Of a DNA stretch of 36,425 bases, positions 32,882-36,425 are shown in pieces; the first letter of the stretch is position 1, and every line of letters begins with the position of its first letter. The notes beneath the pieces were generated by a model. The model was given only the letters and a program-made list of their open reading frames with translations, was not told the origin of the DNA and made no database searches. Source of the stretch: Lachnospiraceae bacterium. GTDB lineage: Bacteria > Bacillota > Clostridia > Lachnospirales > Lachnospiraceae. The stretch lies in assembly GCA_016283775.1 (NCBI GenBank), contig JAEENL010000196.1, forward strand, positions 1 through 36,425, given 5' to 3'. The translations under genes and the position numbers were made by a program.

Positions 32882-35800
32882 TCAGTTGATAAAGTCCTTT
32901 GCCGCCATCGCGTATGCGTACAGCGCGCAGACGGCGTTCTTGGCTGCGGCATTGTCGGCATATGTCGCAGAATCCAGCAGTTTGCCGACATAGGACAGCG
33001 CGCTGACGTTGATCGTCTGGGTGTTGTCGCCTTCCTCTGCGGTGATCGTGAACGTCTCCGTCAGCCAGCCCGCCTTGACGCCCCTGATCTCGACCATGAC
33101 ACGGTTGCCCTTCTGTATCGGTTCCCACGTGACGGCTTTGTCCGTATCCATACGAATATCGACGTCTGCAAGATTCAGCGGCGTGTTGTCCGCATGCGCG
33201 AGGAAGATGCGGATCGCGGTCTCGCTGTCCAGCACAAGCGACATGGACGGTGCCTTGAACACTGCGACTTCTGTCACTGCCTGTCCGTTCTTCTTCTCTT
33301 CTGCCGTCAACTGATAGGCCTCCACCGCCGACCGGACTGTGCTGACGGTATAGCTTCCCGTGTACGGATTCTCCATCATCTGCGCGTACTTGTTGTTATC
33401 CGGTTCGGTTCCCGTATTGATCTCCCAGTTGTTGATGCTGCTGAGGAAGATCTGCACATAATGACCGTAGTCCGCAAGCGCATGCACCAACGCGACCGTC
33501 TTTGCATCAAAGGCGTTTTCATCCTTCGCAAGCGCGGCGTCGAAGCCCTCGATGTACTGCTTGATGGAATACGTGTCGGACACCGTCTTTTCCACGTCGT
33601 CCTCAGTCCAGTGATACGTCGCGGTGATCGTGTCCGCCATCTGGATGGCGCTGACATAGCAGGTGAACTTGTGATACAGCGCGTCGCTGTTCATCATGCT
33701 CTCGTCGAAGTATACCGGCTCCGAAGACACGCTGCCCTTGCCGCTGATCGTAAACGTCATATAGGTGCCGACCCGGTCCGCATCGGACAGCGGTCGCAGA
33801 TCCATAAAGAAGTTCACGCCGATCTGCCCGGAAAGGACGAGGCTGTGCGTTGCGAACTTCGGCTCAATCGGTTCCGGTGTCCTCAGCGACGGATAGGATT
33901 CGGTCGTTTTCCAGACGTTGTCGAAATCGAAGCCCGTCATGTTGTCGGCTGCCGCCGTGCCGGTCATCTGCGCCGTAGTAAGGCCCGAGACGTTTGTCGA
34001 CGTACTGTAGTCGTACGCGATCGCACTGACCGCCGTCAGCACGTCGGAATCGTAATAGCAGGACTGTGCTGTGCCGTTGTTCACGCCGATCACGCCGCCC
34101 GCTTTGACGCTCGACACCGTCGCAGCGCTGTAGCAGTACAGGATGCTGCCGTTGTTCAGTCCGACGATCCCGCCGTCATAGCACGAATCGTTGCTGCCGG
34201 TCACCGTACCGGTCACACAGCAGTTCTGTATGACGCCCTTGTTGCGTCCCGCGATGCTGCCCGCGTAAGATCCCGCCTGTATGCACACGTCCTTGAGCGC
34301 AAGGTTTTGCACCACGCCGCCTTCTTCAACGAGTCTGAACATTCCGGCGTACGAATTATCTTCTGATGATATGCGCAGTCCCGTGATCGTGTATCCGCAG
34401 CCGTCAAAGATTCCGTAATACTCTCTGATCGGCGTCCAGTTCCCGTCCGCCGCGACGATATCCGCCGTCAGTCTGGCATTTCTGTTTGTGTTCCCGTTGT
34501 TGACGAGCGCGGCGAACGCTTTAAGTTCTTCGTAGCTGCCGATCGGATACACATTGCCCGGCTCCTGCGCGTCCTCGTACGTCGCCGTCAGCGTGACGTC
34601 CGCTTCCGGCATGGTGAAGGTCGCGGTCGCGGTATATGCGCTGCCGTCGGTGAACGTCAACCCGTCCGCGCCGGTCCATTCCTTGAACCGCATGTTCGCT
34701 TCCGGCGCGTTCGCCGTGACCGTGACGCTGTCGCCCGGCGCATAGCTCCCGCCGCCTGTGCCGTTGTTCACCGTAACGGTAAAGAACATAGCCCTGAACT
34801 CCGCCGTGACCGTGACGTTCGACGCTGGCATCACGAACGTGTTGTTCGTGACCGCAATGTCTGCGCCGCTTAAATCCGTGACGGTCAGGGTTTTGAGCTC
34901 GTAATCGGGATCCGGCGTGACCGTCAGCGTAACGGTTTCGCTCTCTTCGGCGCAGGTCACATCTGCGCTGACCGTTCCGTTTACAGCATCATTGACGATC
35001 ACGGAATAGTACACTTCCCGGCATCCGTCGAACGCGCCGTCGCCCAGAGCGGTCACGGTGGCGGGCACGGTGACGGTGAGGCTGCGGCACTGGTTGAACG
35101 CGCGCACGCCGATGGCGGTCACGTTGGAAAGATCGACCGTCTCAATGCCGGTCATGTAGGCGAAGGCATCATCCCCGACGGTCGAGAGGGTCGCGGGCAG
35201 ACTGAGGCTTGTCACGCCGGCATAGGGATTGACGTTGTTGCTGCCGCCGAACGCCTGTGCTGCCACACTCGTCACGCCCGCGTCGATGACAACCGCCGAA
35301 GCGCCGTCCGAAACGGCGAACCACGGATAGTCGGTGAAGCTGTCCGCTTCAGTCATCCCGCCTGCGCCGGTGATGATGATGGTTCCCTCGCGCAGCTCCC
35401 AGTGCAGATTACCGCCCCAGTCGCCGGAGGTGACCGGCGCGACGATGGTGAACTCCGGCGAAAGCAGCGTCCCGTAATAAGCGCCGATCCCGTTGATCTC
35501 CACCACGCATACGTCGTCGATGTTTCCGGGCAGATCATCGGTGCCGTCGGCAAAGAACACCAGACCGAATTCATAGTCCGTACCCAGGGTCAGTACCTTT
35601 TCCCCGTCCATGACCGCCGCGCCGATATGCGCCGCCACGTCGGGATTTTCATTTGCGGCCTCAAACTTGTAGAAGAGGTAGGCATAGTTGCCCAACGTCT
35701 GATCCGGCACGTCGGCGGTGCAGAAGATCCTCACATCCTTGCGTAAGCTGACCGTCACGGTCACGGGGGCCGCAGGCATGGTGAAGCTGTGGTTTTCAAT

Positions 35801-36425
35801 GACGACGGGATCGCCGCTGCCCGTTGTATAGGTCAGGGTGTTCTCCATATAGCCTTCGTCCGTGGCGACGGTCAGGTTGACGGTCTCGCCCGCCGCAGCA
35901 AGCGTCTTGTCCGGCTCCGCCGTGGCGCCGACGACGCTGTCGACGGTCACGGCGTAAAGCCACGTCACCGCGCCGGTTTCGTAGCTTACGGCGTAGTTGG
36001 CGGTCGTGTCGCCGCCCTCGCCGTCCACGATTTTCGCCGCTGCGGGGGTGATCGTGCCGTCCGTCTCGGTCAGCGTCACTTCGGCGAGGGTATGTCCCTC
36101 CACAGCGCCGGTCAGCGTCGCCTGCTCCGGACCCGGAACGATGCTGCTGCCGACAGCCACGCGCTGTCCCTTTGCGGTGACGGTGACGGGTTTCCGGTCG
36201 ATCGTCAGTATGCCGTCCTCGGTGGCGGTCACCACATAGTTTCCGGTGGCGTCCCTCGTCTCGTTCAGGGTCACGCCGGAGAAGGTCACGACATGCTCGC
36301 CCGCGTACGTGCCGCTGCCGCTTGCGATGACGGTTCCTGCAAAGGTCAGACCTTCCACGCTGCAGGTGAAGCCGGTCAGGGTCTGTTCCATGCCGTTGTA
36401 GGTCAATGCGTCGCTGTTTGCCGTC
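32882..36425 (-). CDS. Secreted modular surface protein with MBG-like, BspA-type and GLUG repeats (5' end outside window)
   Basis: The frame is open to the window edge, so the start and any signal peptide are missing; about 1180 residues are visible. Numbering from position 36406: residues 1-155 are MBG-like repeats (TGNYVVTATEDGILTID); 151-222, 467-538 and 541-612 are three InlB-B/'bacterial repeat' units that end in FTMP or FVMP plus a V-T-V-T strand; about 340-465 are BspA-type leucine-rich repeats (LSLPATLSTVGDDAFAYMTG); about 615-840 contain GLUG motifs (AGSIAGRNKGVIQN, GGIVGLNNGSILYC). Residues about 850-1174 form a C-terminal module starting HSLVLSGQIGVNFFMDL and ending AAKDFIN, with no sortase motif or anchor helix. 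Such proteins act in adhesion, but the ligand is unknown. It has its own terminator and is not part of the polysaccharide operon. Confidence 0.88.
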   Translation of the reverse strand, partial: TANSDALTYNGMEQTLTGFTCSVEGLTFAGTVIASGSGTYAGEHVVTFSGVTLNETRDATGNYVVTATEDGILTIDRKPVTVTAKGQRVAVGSSIVPGPEQATLTGAVEGHTLAEVTLTETDGTITPAAAKIVDGEGGDTTANYAVSYETGAVTWLYAVTVDSVVGATAEPDKTLAAAGETVNLTVATDEGYMENTLTYTTGSGDPVVIENHSFTMPAAPVTVTVSLRKDVRIFCTADVPDQTLGNYAYLFYKFEAANENPDVAAHIGAAVMDGEKVLTLGTDYEFGLVFFADGTDDLPGNIDDVCVVEINGIGAYYGTLLSPEFTIVAPVTSGDWGGNLHWELREGTIIITGAGGMTEADSFTDYPWFAVSDGASAVVIDAGVTSVAAQAFGGSNNVNPYAGVTSLSLPATLSTVGDDAFAYMTGIETVDLSNVTAIGVRAFNQCRSLTVTVPATVTALGDGAFDGCREVYYSVIVNDAVNGTVSADVTCAEESETVTLTVTPDPDYELKTLTVTDLSGADIAVTNNTFVMPASNVTVTAEFRAMFFTVTVNNGTGGGSYAPGDSVTVTANAPEANMRFKEWTGADGLTFTDGSAYTATATFTMPEADVTLTATYEDAQEPGNVYPIGSYEELKAFAALVNNGNTNRNARLTADIVAADGNWTPIREYYGIFDGCGYTITGLRISSEDNSYAGMFRLVEEGGVVQNLALKDVCIQAGSYAGSIAGRNKGVIQNCCVTGTVTGSNDSCYDGGIVGLNNGSILYCYSAATVSSVKAGGVIGVNNGTAQSCYYDSDVLTAVSAIAYDYSTSTNVSGLTTAQMTGTAAADNMTGFDFDNVWKTTESYPSLRTPEPIEPKFATHSLVLSGQIGVNFFMDLRPLSDADRVGTYMTFTISGKGSVSSEPVYFDESMMNSDALYHKFTCYVSAIQMADTITATYHWTEDDVEKTVSDTYSIKQYIEGFDAALAKDENAFDAKTVALVHALADYGHYVQIFLSSINNWEINTGTEPDNNKYAQMMENPYTGSYTVSTVRSAVEAYQLTAEEKKNGQAVTEVAVFKAPSMSLVLDSETAIRIFLAHADNTPLNLADVDIRMDTDKAVTWEPIQKGNRVMVEIRGVKAGWLTETFTITAEEGDNTQTINVSALSYVGKLLDSATYADNAAAKNAVCALYAYAMAAKDFIN

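Noticed and set aside
32807-34366. Plus-strand open frame of 519 codons opposite the secreted protein gene
   Set aside because: Shadow of the GLUG/C-terminal part; no domain or ribosome binding site.

Overview
The window is a surface-polysaccharide locus from a Gram-positive bacterium of the Bacillota, most likely class Clostridia. The evidence is a CpsC-type chain-length regulator, a CpsD-type tyrosine kinase, a CpsB-type PHP phosphatase, an LCP attachment enzyme, strong AAGGAG-like ribosome binding sites, and a large secreted BspA/GLUG protein. Genus cannot be read from the sequence.

Layout. (1) 1-2600, plus strand: the tail of one UDP-glucose 6-dehydrogenase, a complete second copy, and a UDP-glucuronate epimerase-like gene, closed by a terminator. 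This is a UDP-glucuronate/galacturonate supply operon. (2) 2600-8990, all minus strand: a scar of mobile DNA. It holds two remnants of large serine recombinases, an intact nucleotidyltransferase-fold gene with a decayed copy of its own 3' end beside it, a partition operon (small ORF, parA, parB, truncated ORF), and an ImmA-like metallopeptidase/HTH gene broken by an in-frame TGA. (3) 8990-32414, minus strand: one long exopolysaccharide/capsule operon read from a near-consensus promoter at 32386-32414. (4) 32420-32840: noncoding, with a repeat-like stretch. (5) 32839-36425, minus strand: a secreted modular protein, cut by the window end, with its own terminator.

How the operon works, in transcription order. 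A CpsC-like membrane protein partners a single polypeptide that joins a tyrosine autokinase, a tyrosine-rich repeat and a PHP tyrosine phosphatase. An LCP enzyme attaches the polymer. PglF-, PglE- and PglD-like enzymes can make UDP-N,N'-diacetylbacillosamine, and a PglC-like transferase would load the sugar phosphate on undecaprenyl phosphate. A VanZ-like protein sits among them. An AT-rich variable cassette follows: a broken acetyltransferase, glycosyltransferases, a TviB/WbpO-type UDP-HexNAc dehydrogenase, acetyltransferases, a sulfotransferase, LicD, a Wzy-type polymerase, a CDP-glycerol glycerophosphotransferase, a TupA-like ATP-grasp protein, a Wzx flippase and a LicC-like cytidylyltransferase. 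The gene content predicts a Wzx/Wzy-made acidic polymer carrying several anionic or zwitterionic groups (HexNAc-uronate, sulfate, glycerol phosphate and/or phosphocholine, acetyl).

The most unusual item is the kinase-phosphatase fusion at 29926-31467. Next are the in-frame TGA interruptions in two otherwise intact reading frames, the duplicated recombinase/nucleotidyltransferase remnants, and a perfect 14-bp inverted repeat inside parB.
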